This document shows positions 1-8,384 of a stretch of DNA of 64,000 bases, in pieces. The notes under the pieces were generated by a model that had not been told where the DNA came from, made no database searches, and saw only the letters and a list, made by a program, of their open reading frames with translations. Both the position numbers and the translations under genes were made by a program. Every line of letters begins with the position of its first letter. Within the stretch, counting starts at the first letter, position 1. The stretch covers positions 121,136 to 185,135 of the forward strand of contig NZ_HE998567.1 in NCBI RefSeq assembly GCF_000327285.1. Reading direction: 5' to 3'. This stretch comes from Holdemania massiliensis AP2 (lineage in GTDB: Bacteria; Bacillota_I; Bacilli_A; Erysipelotrichales; Erysipelotrichaceae).

Positions 1-1015
1 TAGAATTCCGAATTAAGACCTTAAATGAAAAATATGTCGGCGGTGATTTGCTTCAGCGGCAGATTGCGCTGGCCTCCGAGTTTCTGCTGCATCCGTTAAA
101 ACCGAAGGACAGCTGTCCGAGGCTTTATTTAAGGAAGCCATGATCAATCTGAAAGCGATGATTCAGCGCCGCAGCGACAATCCGGCGGCGTACGCCGCTG
201 CGCAGTGCGCAAAGCTGTTAGGCGAAGGCCAGGCGCTGGGGATCAGCGTTTTGCCAACGTTAAAGGAAGCGGAAGCGATCACGTTAGAACAAGTCAGTGA
301 AGCTTATGAAAAAATGCTTTGTGAGGACCGCATTGATATCTTTGTGGAGGGCCAAGTGGAAGCTGACACCGTAACGCGGCTGTTGAAGCATGCTTTTCCA
401 CTGAAGGGCCGGGAGCTTAAAATCAAGAGTGAGTATTTAACGGAAAGTGATCAGCTGCGGCAGAAATCGGAAACCCGTGCGATTGATCAGACGGCGTTAG
501 TCATGATGTATCCGACGCATGTTGCTTTAAGCAGTCCGGATTACTGGACGCTGCGAACTGGCAGCTGCATTTTCGGCCAGCTGCCGACCTCGCTGTTATT
601 TCAGGAAGTCCGTGAAAAACGCAGCTTATGTTATTCCATTTATTCCAGCATTCTTTCCTATGATGGGGTGATGAGCGTCAGCACAGGCATCGATGGATCC
701 CATCTGGAGGAAGTCAAAGAACTGATTGAGCAGCAGCGAAAGCGGATGGCCGACGGGGATTTTGATGAGGAAATGCTCAGCACGGCGAAGGAAATGCTGA
801 TCAACTCCATTCTTGCTTCTGAAGATGATCCGGTTTCGATGATCAACCGTGAATTCCAGAACTGTCTTTTAGGCCAGGCTCAGAAACTCGAAGAGATCAG
901 CGATCAGATCCGCCAAGTTGACCGCAAAGCGATCATGAAGCTGTTTGCCAAGATGCAGTGCAAAGCTGTGTTCGCATTGATTCAAAAGGAGGATGTCCAT
1001 GAAGAAAATTGTTAA
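1..1015 (+). CDS. M16-family peptidase-like protein (YmfF-like), 5' cut by window, apparent frameshift
   Basis: This is the C-terminal part of an M16 (insulinase/pitrilysin) family protein. The first of a YmfF/YmfH-type pair usually lacks the zinc motif, and none is visible here. Codons beginning at position 3 read EFRIKTLNEKYVGGDLL and continue to about position 101. The homologous continuation (EGQLSEALFKEAMINLKAM) is in the frame that ends at 1015. Adding one A to the AAAA run at 98-101 joins the frames without a seam, so either one base is missing from the sequence or the gene is broken. The visible C-terminal domain (FGQLPTSLLFQEVREKRSL) is typical of M16. The end overlaps the next M16 gene by 17 bases, which implies translational coupling. 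The N-terminus lies outside the window. The family call is firm; whether the gene is functional is open. Confidence 0.8.
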
Positions 1016-2297
1016 TGCCCAATTTGATGAAACGTGGTATACCCATACGCTGGACAACGGTCTGAACTTGATTTTCTGGCATAAGCCGGATTTTGTCAGC
1101 ACGGCAGTCGTCTTTGCCACACCCTATGGAGCATTGGATTACCGGCAGATCGATAAGGCTGGAAATCATCTTGATTTTCCCAGCGGCATTGCACACTTTC
1201 TGGAGCACAAGCTGTTTGAATCGGATGAAGGCGATGTTATGGAAGACTTTTCGCGGATGGGAGCGAATGTCAATGCGTTTACGTCCTATAATGAGACCTG
1301 TTATTATTTTACGACCAGTCATGGAGATTTAAAGGAACCGCTGAATCTGCTGATTGATTTTGTTCAGGATCTGCGGATTACCGATGAATCGGTGGAAAAG
1401 GAAAAGGGCATCATCAATCAGGAATTGAAGATGTACCTGCAGATGCCGGACAGCCGTTTGTTTTTTGAAACGTTTAAAGCGCTGTATCACAAGCATCCGC
1501 TTAACCGCGATATCGGTGGGGATGAGCAGAGCGTCAATGCGACAACCCGGCAGCAGCTTCAGGATTGCTATGAGCTTAACTATCATCCTTCCCACATGAC
1601 GCTGATCGTGGCCGGTCCGCAGAATCCGGAAACCTTGCTGGAATGGATTGAGGAAAATCAGAAGCCGAAGTCATTTGCTGAGGCCAAAGACGTTGGTCGT
1701 TATCTGGAAGAAGAGCCGGAAGCTGTCGTGTCCAGTCATACGGTGATCCCGATGGACGTGGCGGTTCGCAAGGTCAGCGTAGCTTACAAATTTGCGCCGT
1801 TAACAACTTCGGCCAAAGAGCGGGTGCGTCGGGAGTGGGCGATTCGCTGTCTGCTTGAATCCCATTTCAGTTCCCTGAATCCGGATTATCAGAAGTGGCT
1901 GGACAACGAGGTCATTAACGATTATTTCGGCTATGAAATTGATCTGGGCAAGGACTACGCGATGATGATGTTCTACAATGAAACGGAAGATGCCACGGCC
2001 TTTACGCAGTTTGTCGAGGAGCAACTGAACGCGTTGAAGACACGGGCGATGGATTATCAGCAGCTGCAGCTGTTAAAGCGCCGGTATTTTGGCGAAGCGA
2101 TGCGGACGTTTAATAACATGGAGGATATTGCCGTGGCGATGATCCGTAATCAGTTCAATGGCGTCAGCTTCTTCGATACGCTGGAAATCATTGATCAGCT
2201 GGATCAGAAGCAGGTTCAGGATGCATTTGAATCACTGTCGTTTGAGCAGCGCAGCGTGGTTGAAATCAGTCCGGATGAAGGACAGCCTCAAGCGTAA
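999..2297 (+). CDS. M16-family zinc metallopeptidase (YmfH-like)
   Basis: Predicted zinc protease of the M16 family, second member of the pair. The inverted zinc motif HFLEH is at about residues 66-70, followed by the downstream glutamate region typical of pitrilysins (EKEKGIINQELKMYLQ). At 432 residues it has the usual two-domain length. ATG at 993 sits directly on the Shine-Dalgarno AAGGAGG (986-992), so the ATG at 999, six bases after it, is the better start. The cellular substrate of YmfH proteins is unclear. Pairing of an active and an inactive M16 subunit is known for this superfamily, so the two products may form a heterodimer; that is inference. A terminator follows at 2328-2358. Confidence 0.88.
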   Translation: MKKIVNAQFDETWYTHTLDNGLNLIFWHKPDFVSTAVVFATPYGALDYRQIDKAGNHLDFPSGIAHFLEHKLFESDEGDVMEDFSRMGANVNAFTSYNETCYYFTTSHGDLKEPLNLLIDFVQDLRITDESVEKEKGIINQELKMYLQMPDSRLFFETFKALYHKHPLNRDIGGDEQSVNATTRQQLQDCYELNYHPSHMTLIVAGPQNPETLLEWIEENQKPKSFAEAKDVGRYLEEEPEAVVSSHTVIPMDVAVRKVSVAYKFAPLTTSAKERVRREWAIRCLLESHFSSLNPDYQKWLDNEVINDYFGYEIDLGKDYAMMMFYNETEDATAFTQFVEEQLNALKTRAMDYQQLQLLKRRYFGEAMRTFNNMEDIAVAMIRNQFNGVSFFDTLEIIDQLDQKQVQDAFESLSFEQRSVVEISPDEGQPQA

Positions 2298-2327
2298 GTC
2301 AGAATTAAAATAAAGAAATTTTAGAAA

Positions 2328-2358
2328 AATGGGGAATTTAGACTTCTCCGTTTTTTTT
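2328..2358 (+). terminator. Intrinsic terminator after the M16 pair
   Basis: AATGGGGAA (2328-2336) pairs along its full length, with two G-U pairs, to TTCTCCGTT (2344-2352) around a 7-base loop, followed by a run of eight T. It closes the M16 transcription unit before ssb. Confidence 0.8.
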
Positions 2359-2465
2359 GTCAAGTTTTCCCCTTTACGTCCAGCTAACCAATAAAAAAAG
2401 GTCGAATTTGCCGATTTGTCAGAATCTTTAGTCTGCGCCATAATGGGAAAGCAAGGAGGAAAGCT

Positions 2466-2822
2466 ATGTTAAATTTTACAGTGTTGGTAGGAAAGGTCAA
2501 AGAAATTCCTGAAATTCGTCTGACAGCCGCCGGGACAAAAATCGCAACGATGCTGCTGGAGGTCGATCGGGGATTCCGCAACAGCAATGGAGAGTACGAT
2601 CAGGATATTTTCAATGTTGTCCTGTGGCGCGGGCTTGCGGAAACGTGTGCAGATTTGCTGCGGCCGGGTTCTGTCGTCGCGGTTAAGGGACGGCTGCAGG
2701 CGCACAACTATGAGCCGAAAGAAGGTCCGATGTATTACAACGCAGAAGTGGTGGCGGAGAAGGTTTCGTTTATTTCGGTTAAGCCGATCAATAATCCGCC
2801 GCTGGCTGAACAGAGCGCATGA
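2466..2822 (+). CDS. ssb: Short single-stranded DNA-binding protein
   Basis: OB-fold SSB of 118 residues, starting MLNFTVLVGKVKEIPEIR with a good AAGGAGG site 6 bases upstream. The fold residues continue through VVLWRGLAETCADLLRPGSVVAVKGRLQ and the block that follows. The acidic C-terminal tail (DDDIPF type) that recruits partner proteins in the main replicative SSB is missing; the protein ends in PPLAEQSA. It therefore resembles a secondary or accessory SSB (B. subtilis SsbB type). No competence genes adjoin it, although dprA is about 9 kb downstream. It is followed closely by a two-component system with its own promoter. Confidence 0.85.
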   Translation: MLNFTVLVGKVKEIPEIRLTAAGTKIATMLLEVDRGFRNSNGEYDQDIFNVVLWRGLAETCADLLRPGSVVAVKGRLQAHNYEPKEGPMYYNAEVVAEKVSFISVKPINNPPLAEQSA

Positions 2823-2850
2823 CGTTTATTTCTTTGTAAGAATTTGCAGA

Positions 2851-2879
2851 TTGTTGGAAATTCGTTTATAGGCTATACT
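2851..2879 (+). promoter_or_regulatory. Sigma-A-type promoter before the VanR-like gene
   Basis: TTGTTG (2851-2856), 17-base spacer, TATACT (2874-2879), about 24 bases before the start codon of the response regulator. Sequence match only. Confidence 0.55.
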
Positions 2880-2902
2880 TGAAATCGAAATGAGGGATAA
2901 AG

Positions 2903-3592
2903 ATGAATGAGAAAATTCTGATCGTGGATGACGATGCGGAAATCGCTCAGCTGGTTTCGGTTTATCTGAAAAACGAAGGATTCCAAACAACCGTTGAGTA
3001 CAGCGGAACGGAAGCTAAGAAATTAATTCGTGACTGCAAATTTGATCTTGCGGTTCTCGATGTCATGCTTCCAGACTGCAGCGGATTTCATCTGTGCGAG
3101 GAAATCCGCTGCCATTATAATTATCCGGTCATCATGCTGACAGCGAAGGGCGAGGATATTGATAAGATCACAGGTCTGACCATCGGCGCTGATGATTATA
3201 TTACCAAGCCGTTTAATCCGGTGGAGATGACAGCCCGAGTCAAAGCGCAGCTGCGCCGTTATATGCGCTATAATTCCCAGAAACGGGATGAGAATATCAT
3301 TGATTTCCAGGGACTGATCTTAAACTGCAGCACCCATGAATGCACGCTGTATGGGGAGAAGCTGAATCTGACGCCGACCGAATTTTCGATTCTGCAGATG
3401 CTGTGCGAAAACCGCGGCAAGGTGATCAGTTCGCAGGATCTGTTTGAAAACATCTGGAAGGAAAAGTATTTTGAGTCCAACAATACGGTCATGGTTCACA
3501 TTCGCCGGATTCGTGAAAAAATGCATGAACAACCGCGTAATCCGAAGTTTATCAAGACAGTATGGGGAATGGGGTATAAAATTGAAAAATAG
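2903..3592 (+). CDS. OmpR-family response regulator, VanR-like
   Basis: Response regulator of 229 residues. The receiver domain (about 1-115) has the acidic pair VDDDAE near residue 10, the phosphoacceptor Asp in LDVMLPD at about 54, and the conserved Lys in TKPFNP near 103. The C-terminal OmpR/PhoB winged helix (about 130-229) ends in VWGMGYKIEK. The recognition region HIRRIREKM and the spacing resemble the VanR group. It overlaps the sensor kinase gene by 11 bases. No vanH/vanA/vanX-like genes are in the window, so a link to glycopeptide response is family resemblance only. It acts in the cytoplasm as a DNA-binding regulator. Confidence 0.9.
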   Translation: MNEKILIVDDDAEIAQLVSVYLKNEGFQTTVEYSGTEAKKLIRDCKFDLAVLDVMLPDCSGFHLCEEIRCHYNYPVIMLTAKGEDIDKITGLTIGADDYITKPFNPVEMTARVKAQLRRYMRYNSQKRDENIIDFQGLILNCSTHECTLYGEKLNLTPTEFSILQMLCENRGKVISSQDLFENIWKEKYFESNNTVMVHIRRIREKMHEQPRNPKFIKTVWGMGYKIEK

Positions 3593-4670
3593 TCTGCGGC
3601 GATTTAAGATCCGGCTGTTTCTGGAGTTAAGCCTGCAGATTATCGGCGCCATCGTATTGCTTTTATTCGGATTAAAGTTGGCTGATGGGATTTTGAATGA
3701 TTTCATTGCGAATTTCCTTTCTTCGCTGGACAATGGACTCTATCGATTCTGCGTGCGCAACAAGGAAGCGCTGCTGCTGATCATCGCTTCCGGAACGATT
3801 ATGGTCGTCATTTATTTTACGATCCGCAAGACATCCAATTATCTGGAGCAGATGATTACATCAATCAATCAGGTCTTTAACAAGGATGAAGGCTTGGTTG
3901 TTCTTCCGACGGATTTTAAGGAAATTGAAAATCAGCTGAATTCAATCAAATTTGAAACGCTGCGCAGCGAACAGGCACAGCAGCAGGAACAACAGAAACG
4001 GGATGATCTGGTCGTCTATCTGGCTCATGATTTAAAAACACCGCTGACTTCAATCATCGGTTATCTGTCTTTATTGAATGATGAAAAAGAAATCAGCGAG
4101 GAACTGCGTGAGAAATATACGCAGATCGCACTGGAAAAGAGTTACCGCTTGGAAAGCCTGATCAATGAGTTTTTTGATATCACGCGGTTTGCTTTGCAGA
4201 AACAGACCTTAAACAAAGAAGCTGTCAATTTAAGCATCATGCTTCAGCAGCTGACGGATGAGTTCTATCCGTTATTTGAGGAACGGCAGGTAGAATGCAA
4301 ACTGCAGCTGCAGGAGGGCGTCATGATCAACGCCGACGCGGATAAACTGGCGCGAGTTTTCGATAATCTGCTGCGCAATGCGCTGGCGTATTGCGACAGC
4401 GGCACGGATATCGAGATTACGATGCGAGAGAATAATGATGGGGTGGAGCTGATGTTTGCCAACATCGGCCCGCAACTCAGCGAGGATCAGATTCCTATGT
4501 TGTTTGAGAAGTTCTACCGCGCTGATCCTTCACGCAGTGCCTCTACCGGCGGTGCGGGTCTGGGACTGGCGATTGCCAGAGATATCGTGGAAATGCACGG
4601 CGGAACGATCCGGGCTGTCGGCATCGGCAAACGGATTGAATTCCATCTGCATTTTAATAAGCGTCAGTAA
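3582..4670 (+). CDS. Sensor histidine kinase, VanS-like
   Basis: Membrane sensor kinase partner of the preceding regulator. The best start is TTG at 3582 (product begins KNSLRRFKIRLF), preceded by GGGGAATGGGG and overlapping the regulator stop; a longer reading would run back inside the regulator gene. About 362 residues. Two membrane helices (about 12-40 and 58-80) flank a very short outer loop, so ligand sensing is probably within or at the membrane. HisKA box YLAHDLKTPLTSIIGYL near residue 148, N box DNLLRNALAY, G box GGAGLGLAIARDIVEMHGG. The small ectodomain fits the VanS-like class. The start codon is less certain than the identity. Confidence 0.87.
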   Translation: MKNSLRRFKIRLFLELSLQIIGAIVLLLFGLKLADGILNDFIANFLSSLDNGLYRFCVRNKEALLLIIASGTIMVVIYFTIRKTSNYLEQMITSINQVFNKDEGLVVLPTDFKEIENQLNSIKFETLRSEQAQQQEQQKRDDLVVYLAHDLKTPLTSIIGYLSLLNDEKEISEELREKYTQIALEKSYRLESLINEFFDITRFALQKQTLNKEAVNLSIMLQQLTDEFYPLFEERQVECKLQLQEGVMINADADKLARVFDNLLRNALAYCDSGTDIEITMRENNDGVELMFANIGPQLSEDQIPMLFEKFYRADPSRSASTGGAGLGLAIARDIVEMHGGTIRAVGIGKRIEFHLHFNKRQ

Positions 4671-4872
4671 GGATTCTTTCACCTCGATTGGTGGAAAGAC
4701 GAAAAACAACACGAACGGCAGCAACGGACATAGAGAAATCCGCATCTCTCACGGATATGAAGTCAATTAACGGATCGAAAGATGTTGTCGTACTTTGTTC
4801 AATGAACGAGCGTGGGTTGAAAGAAGGCGGTTGGTCGTAAAAAGATTGTCACACAAGCTTAAACTGAACGAA
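4671..4872 (+). other. Gene-free stretch between the VanS-like gene and ffh
   Basis: About 200 bases with no supported coding frame. Several short inverted repeats are visible (for example ATCCG near 4738 with CGGAT near 4750) and the stretch ends in a strong terminator at 4873-4899. It could be the 3' untranslated region of the kinase mRNA or a small RNA. I looked for the SRP RNA tip and for T-box or riboswitch cores and did not see them. Confidence 0.3.
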
Positions 4873-4899
4873 AGAAGGCCGTTTTTCAGGCCTTCTTTT
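4873..4899 (+). terminator. Intrinsic terminator before ffh
   Basis: AGAAGGCC (4873-4880) and GGCCTTCT (4889-4896) form a perfect 8-bp stem around an 8-base loop, followed by TTTT. Confidence 0.85.
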
Positions 4900-4929
4900 C
4901 TGAATTTGGTTTAAAAAGAAATGAAAAGA

Positions 4930-4958
4930 GTGCTTTGCCTTGCTTTTCTTGATATAAT
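4930..4958 (+). promoter_or_regulatory. Probable ffh promoter
   Basis: A perfect -10 hexamer TATAAT lies at 4953-4958. At the usual 17-base spacing only a weak -35 (GTGCTT, 4930-4935) is present. TTGCCT at 4935-4940 would give a 12-base spacer, which is too short. Confidence 0.4.
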
Positions 4959-4999
4959 AAACCTCGGATAAGAAATTTGCAGGAAAGGAAGAAACAAGT

Positions 5000-6388
5000 A
5001 TGGCATTTGAATCGTTGACAGAGCGGCTGAATAAAGCGTTTAAAAATATCAGCGGCCAGGGGAAACTGACAGAAAAAAACATGGACGACATGCTTCGGGA
5101 AGTTCGGCTGGCTTTGCTGGAAGCAGACGTCAATTACAAGATCGTCAAAGATTTTTTAGTCAATGTAAAAGATAAAGCGGTAGGTCAGGAGGTCTATACC
5201 TCACTGAATCCATCTCAGATGGTCGTCAAGATTGTTCATGATGAACTGGTTGCGCTTTTAGGTGAAAAGGAAGCACCGCTGAACTTTAAGGAATCCGGCA
5301 TGACTGTCGTTATGATGGTCGGTCTGCAGGGGACGGGTAAAACGACCTCGGTTGGCAAGATTACCTCGCTTTTGAAGCGGAAATATAATAAGCATCCGAT
5401 GCTGATTGCCGCGGACGTGATCCGTCCAGCAGCGATCGAACAGCTTCAGACTTTAGGCAAGGAAGTTGGTGCGGAGGTTTTCTCGTTAGGCATTGAAACC
5501 CCGGCTGTGGAAACGGTGCGTCAGGGTCTGGCACGGGCGAAGGAAAGCGGCGCGGATATCGTCTTGATCGATACCGCCGGCCGTCTGCATATCGACGATG
5601 AGCTGATGGAAGAGTTGGCTCAGATTAAGGAAATCGCGAAACCGGATGATATTCTGTTAACCGTCGATGCGATGACCGGTCAGGATATCATCAATGTAGC
5701 CCAGGCTTTCCATGAAAAATTGAATGTTACCGGATTAGTCGTTACCAAATTGGATGGCGATTCCCGCGGCGGCGGAGTGCTGTCAGTCCGTTCAATTACC
5801 CAGGTGCCGGTCAAGTTTATCGGTTTAGGTGAAAAGATGGAAGATCTGGACGTCTTCTATCCTGATCGGATGGCAGATCGAATTCTCGGCATGGGCGATA
5901 TCATGACCTTAGTCGAGCAGGCACAGGAAAAAATGGATCTGGAACAATCCGAAAAGAGCGCCCGCAAGATGATGGAAGGCACCTTTACGCTGGACGATAT
6001 GCTGCAGCAGGTCGAGCAGGTTCAGAAGCTGGGATCGTTGGGCGGCATCATGAAGATGATTCCAGGACTCAATCAGTTTGCATCGCAGATGGATGATGAA
6101 AAGACCACGCGGCAGATGAACCGCTCCAAGGCGATCATTCGCTCCATGACCAAAGAAGAACGTCAGGATCCAGGAATCCTGCGTGCCTCCCGCAAGAAAA
6201 GAATTGCGGCCGGCAGCGGCACTACTGTCCAGGAAGTCAATGCTTTGGTCAATCAGTTTGAGAAAACCCGGCAGATGATGAAACAGATGGCCCAGCTGCA
6301 GAAAGGCGGCAAGATGAACATGAACGCCTTGATGGGACAGAAAAAAGGCATGAATATTCCGCTTAATCCACGCCGGCGGAAGTGGTAG
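5000..6388 (+). CDS. ffh: Signal recognition particle GTPase Ffh (SRP54)
   Basis: SRP GTPase of 462 residues that binds SRP RNA and signal sequences and delivers ribosome-nascent chain complexes to FtsY at the membrane. N domain at 1-95; G domain with GLQGTGKTTSVGK at about 108, DTAGR near 190 and TKLDGDSRGGG near 250; methionine-rich M domain from about 300, ending in MKQMAQLQKGGKMNMNALMG and a basic tail. Full length for the family. Start ATG 5000 follows AGGAAAGGAAG. The small gene ylxM, which often precedes ffh in Firmicutes, is absent; a terminator and promoter lie directly upstream. It is the first gene of the rpsP-rplS block, though separated from rpsP by a terminator. Confidence 0.97.
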   Translation: MAFESLTERLNKAFKNISGQGKLTEKNMDDMLREVRLALLEADVNYKIVKDFLVNVKDKAVGQEVYTSLNPSQMVVKIVHDELVALLGEKEAPLNFKESGMTVVMMVGLQGTGKTTSVGKITSLLKRKYNKHPMLIAADVIRPAAIEQLQTLGKEVGAEVFSLGIETPAVETVRQGLARAKESGADIVLIDTAGRLHIDDELMEELAQIKEIAKPDDILLTVDAMTGQDIINVAQAFHEKLNVTGLVVTKLDGDSRGGGVLSVRSITQVPVKFIGLGEKMEDLDVFYPDRMADRILGMGDIMTLVEQAQEKMDLEQSEKSARKMMEGTFTLDDMLQQVEQVQKLGSLGGIMKMIPGLNQFASQMDDEKTTRQMNRSKAIIRSMTKEERQDPGILRASRKKRIAAGSGTTVQEVNALVNQFEKTRQMMKQMAQLQKGGKMNMNALMGQKKGMNIPLNPRRRKW

Positions 6389-6410
6389 TCAGAAAAACGG
6401 TTAGAAAAAT

Positions 6411-6449
6411 AAGCCTGTAAAGGAAAAACACTTGACAGGCTTTCTTTTT
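6411..6449 (+). terminator. Intrinsic terminator between ffh and rpsP
   Basis: AAGCCTGT (6411-6418) pairs with ACAGGCTT (6435-6442), loop of 16 bases, followed by a T-rich tract to 6449. The 3' arm overlaps the -35 box of the rpsP promoter. Confidence 0.7.
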
Positions 6450-6459
6450 ATGATATGAT
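6432..6459 (+). promoter_or_regulatory. rpsP operon promoter overlapping the ffh terminator
   Basis: A consensus -35 TTGACA (6432-6437), 16-base spacer and TATGAT (6454-6459). The -35 lies inside the 3' arm of the upstream terminator hairpin, so one stretch of about 50 bases both ends ffh and starts rpsP transcription. Confidence 0.7.
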
Positions 6460-6489
6460 GAGTAAGTAATTTTCAGGAGGTATAGAAAA

Positions 6490-6762
6490 ATGGCTGTTAA
6501 ACTGCGTTTAAAGAGAATGGGTGCTAAGAAAGCTCCGTTTTACAGAATAGTTGCTGCGGATTCCCGCTTCCCAAGAGATGGACGTTCAATTGAAACGATC
6601 GGCTACTACAATCCGACAACGAATCCGGCTACGGTCAAGATCGATGCAGATCTGGCAATGAAGTGGCTGAGAAACGGCGCACAGCCTTCCGACACAGTTC
6701 GCAATCTGTTGTCCGGTGAAGGTCTGATGAAGCGTTTGCACGAAGAAAAAAACGCGAAGTAA
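6490..6762 (+). CDS. rpsP: Small-subunit ribosomal protein bS16
   Basis: Ribosomal protein bS16, 90 residues, starting [19 protein letters not shown] and containing the family signature [14 protein letters not shown] and IGYYNPT. AGGAGG lies 7-8 bases before the ATG. First gene of rpsP-khpA-rimM-trmD, the classical ribosome assembly and tRNA-modification operon. It binds 16S rRNA during 30S assembly. Its promoter is at 6432-6459. Confidence 0.97.
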   Translation: MAVKLRLKRMGAKKAPFYRIVAADSRFPRDGRSIETIGYYNPTTNPATVKIDADLAMKWLRNGAQPSDTVRNLLSGEGLMKRLHEEKNAK

Positions 6763-6765
6763 CTT

Positions 6766-7020
6766 ATGGCAGAACTCGATCTGGAGAAAGTCTTACTGAA
6801 CCTGGTCAAACCGATGGTGGAAGACCCGGACAGTGTATCAGTGAAGTCGCTGCCAAGTCTTAACGAAAACGAGATCCTGTTAGTGGTCTATGCCAAGAGC
6901 GAGGATATCGCTCGTCTGATCGGCCGCCAGGGAAGCATGGCTTCTGCACTGCGGCAGTTGATGAACGTGCCGGCTCGGATCGAAAACCGCCGGATTTCGG
7001 TAAAATTTGAGTCTTATTAA
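6766..7020 (+). CDS. khpA: KH-domain RNA-binding protein KhpA
   Basis: Small KH-domain protein (84 residues) encoded 3 bases after rpsP. The GxxG loop reads IGRQGSMASALRQLM near residue 50, and the protein has the single-KH length typical of KhpA (YlqC), which in Gram-positive bacteria pairs with KhpB/Jag to bind RNAs and influence cell division and elongation. No strong Shine-Dalgarno site is visible, which suggests coupling to rpsP translation. The khpB partner is not in the window. A hairpin and T run follow directly after the stop. Confidence 0.9.
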   Translation: MAELDLEKVLLNLVKPMVEDPDSVSVKSLPSLNENEILLVVYAKSEDIARLIGRQGSMASALRQLMNVPARIENRRISVKFESY

Positions 7021-7021
7021 G

Positions 7022-7044
7022 AAGGATGCCCTGCATCCTTTTTT
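7022..7044 (+). terminator. Terminator-like hairpin between khpA and rimM
   Basis: AAGGATGC (7022-7029) and GCATCCTT (7033-7040) form an 8-bp stem with a 3-base loop, followed by TTTT. It sits inside what is normally one operon, so it may reduce rather than stop read-through into rimM-trmD. Confidence 0.65.
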
Positions 7045-7066
7045 CAAAGCAGAAGGAGGAGTCGGG

Positions 7067-7573
7067 ATGAAAAAAATGATCATCGGCAAAATCGTGAACA
7101 CCTTTGGCATTCGTGGAGAATTAAAAGTCGTTCCGGATACCGATTTTATTGAGGAACGCTTCGCGCCGGGACAGACGCTGACCATCTGTATGCCTCAGGG
7201 AGATCAGATCGTCACGATTGCATCAGTCAAAGAACACAAGGGACTGCTGCTGGTGCTGCTGGAAGGCGTGACCAATATCAATCAAGTGGAATGCTACAAA
7301 GGCTGTGAACTGGCCATCGATCAGGAAACCTTGCCGCCGCTCGAGGAGGGGGAATATTATTTCTTCCAGCTGAAAGGCCTGAGGGCAGTGGATCCGCAGG
7401 GGCATGAACTAGGAACAGTCGTACGCATGGAAGCCTCGGCGGCGCAGAATCTGATTCGGCTGAAAAAACCGGACGGCAAAGAAGCATTAATTCCCTACAT
7501 TGACGTTTTCGTCAAGCAGGTTGATCTGCAGGCGCAGACCATCACGCTGGATCTGATCGAGGGGCTGTTATGA
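7067..7573 (+). CDS. rimM: 16S rRNA processing protein RimM
   Basis: RimM, about 168 residues, needed for maturation of the 30S head domain, where it binds uS19. ATG 7067 (MKKMIIGKIVNTFGIRGELK) follows AGGAGG at a good distance; an in-frame upstream extension to 7007 would overlap khpA and the hairpin. The N-terminal RimM domain has GKIVNTFGIRGELKV; the PRC-barrel half has GEYYFFQLKGL and ALIPYIDVFVKQVD. The stop overlaps the trmD start (ATGA). Confidence 0.95.
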   Translation: MKKMIIGKIVNTFGIRGELKVVPDTDFIEERFAPGQTLTICMPQGDQIVTIASVKEHKGLLLVLLEGVTNINQVECYKGCELAIDQETLPPLEEGEYYFFQLKGLRAVDPQGHELGTVVRMEASAAQNLIRLKKPDGKEALIPYIDVFVKQVDLQAQTITLDLIEGLL

Positions 7574-8343
7574 GAATTACGATCCTGACGTTGTTTCCGG
7601 AAATGTTTGAAGGCTTTCTGACAACGTCGATCATTAAAAAGGCCCGGCTGAAAGGCCTGGCGGAAATCGAGGCGATCGACATCCGGGCGTTTACCGAGGA
7701 TAAGCACAACCGCGTCGATGAATATCCTTTTGGCGGCGGTCAGGGAATGATTATGAAATGCCAGCCAGTGCTTGATTGTTTGAAAAGCGTCCGGACGCCC
7801 AGCAGCAAGGTGCTCTTGATGGCGCCGACCGGCCAGCAGTTCACTCAGGCCAAGGCCCGCGAGCTGCAGAAACAGGAACACCTGATTCTTTTATGCGGGC
7901 ATTACGAAGGCTTTGACGCCCGAATCCGTGAATATGCAGATGAGGAAATCAGTATCGGCGATTATGTGCTGACCGGCGGGGAACTGGCCTCCATGGTGAT
8001 CACCGATGCCGTGACCCGTTTGGTGCCGGGGGTGATCACCGAAGAAAGTCATCTTGATGAATCCTTTGAAAACGGACTGCTGGAATATCCGCAGTATACC
8101 CGTCCGGTGGACTATGACGGACATCGGGTGCCGGAGGTTCTGCTTTCCGGTCATCATGAGAATATCCGCAAGTTCAGACTGAAGGAATCCCTGCGTCTGA
8201 CGCTGCAGGTGCGTCCGGATTTGCTTCAGCACCGCGCGTTTACGAAAGAGGAACTGAAGCTTCTCGATGAAGTTCGTGAGGAAGAGGAAGCCAAGGCGCT
8301 GAATCAGCTTGAAAGTCCTGAAATCAAGCCGGATTTGGAATAA
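7570..8343 (+). CDS. trmD: tRNA (guanine37-N1)-methyltransferase TrmD
   Basis: SPOUT methyltransferase that uses S-adenosylmethionine to methylate G37 of tRNAs reading CNN/GNN codons and so prevents +1 frameshifting. 257 residues beginning MRITILTLFPEMFEGFL. The trefoil-knot SAM site is seen in GGGQGMIMKCQPV, LLCGHYEGFDARI and SIGDYVLTGGE. ATGA overlap with rimM indicates translational coupling. The C-terminal domain carries the HHENIRKFR region used for tRNA binding. Full length. Confidence 0.97.
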   Translation: MRITILTLFPEMFEGFLTTSIIKKARLKGLAEIEAIDIRAFTEDKHNRVDEYPFGGGQGMIMKCQPVLDCLKSVRTPSSKVLLMAPTGQQFTQAKARELQKQEHLILLCGHYEGFDARIREYADEEISIGDYVLTGGELASMVITDAVTRLVPGVITEESHLDESFENGLLEYPQYTRPVDYDGHRVPEVLLSGHHENIRKFRLKESLRLTLQVRPDLLQHRAFTKEELKLLDEVREEEEAKALNQLESPEIKPDLE

Positions 8344-8349
8344 AAAGGA

Positions 8350-8378
8350 TTGCGTTTTCAGAAGGGGTATGTTATAGT
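8350..8378 (+). promoter_or_regulatory. rplS promoter
   Basis: TTGCGT (8350-8355), 17-base spacer, TATAGT (8373-8378). It would make an mRNA with a leader of about 80 bases before rplS. Confidence 0.65.
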
Positions 8379-8384
8379 TATACA

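Noticed and set aside
2903-4670. Vancomycin-resistance cluster
   Set aside because: Only VanR/VanS-like regulators are present; no ligase, dehydrogenase or dipeptidase genes adjoin.
4671-4872. SRP RNA gene upstream of ffh
   Set aside because: I could not find the conserved GGAA/GNAR tip with its symmetric loop.
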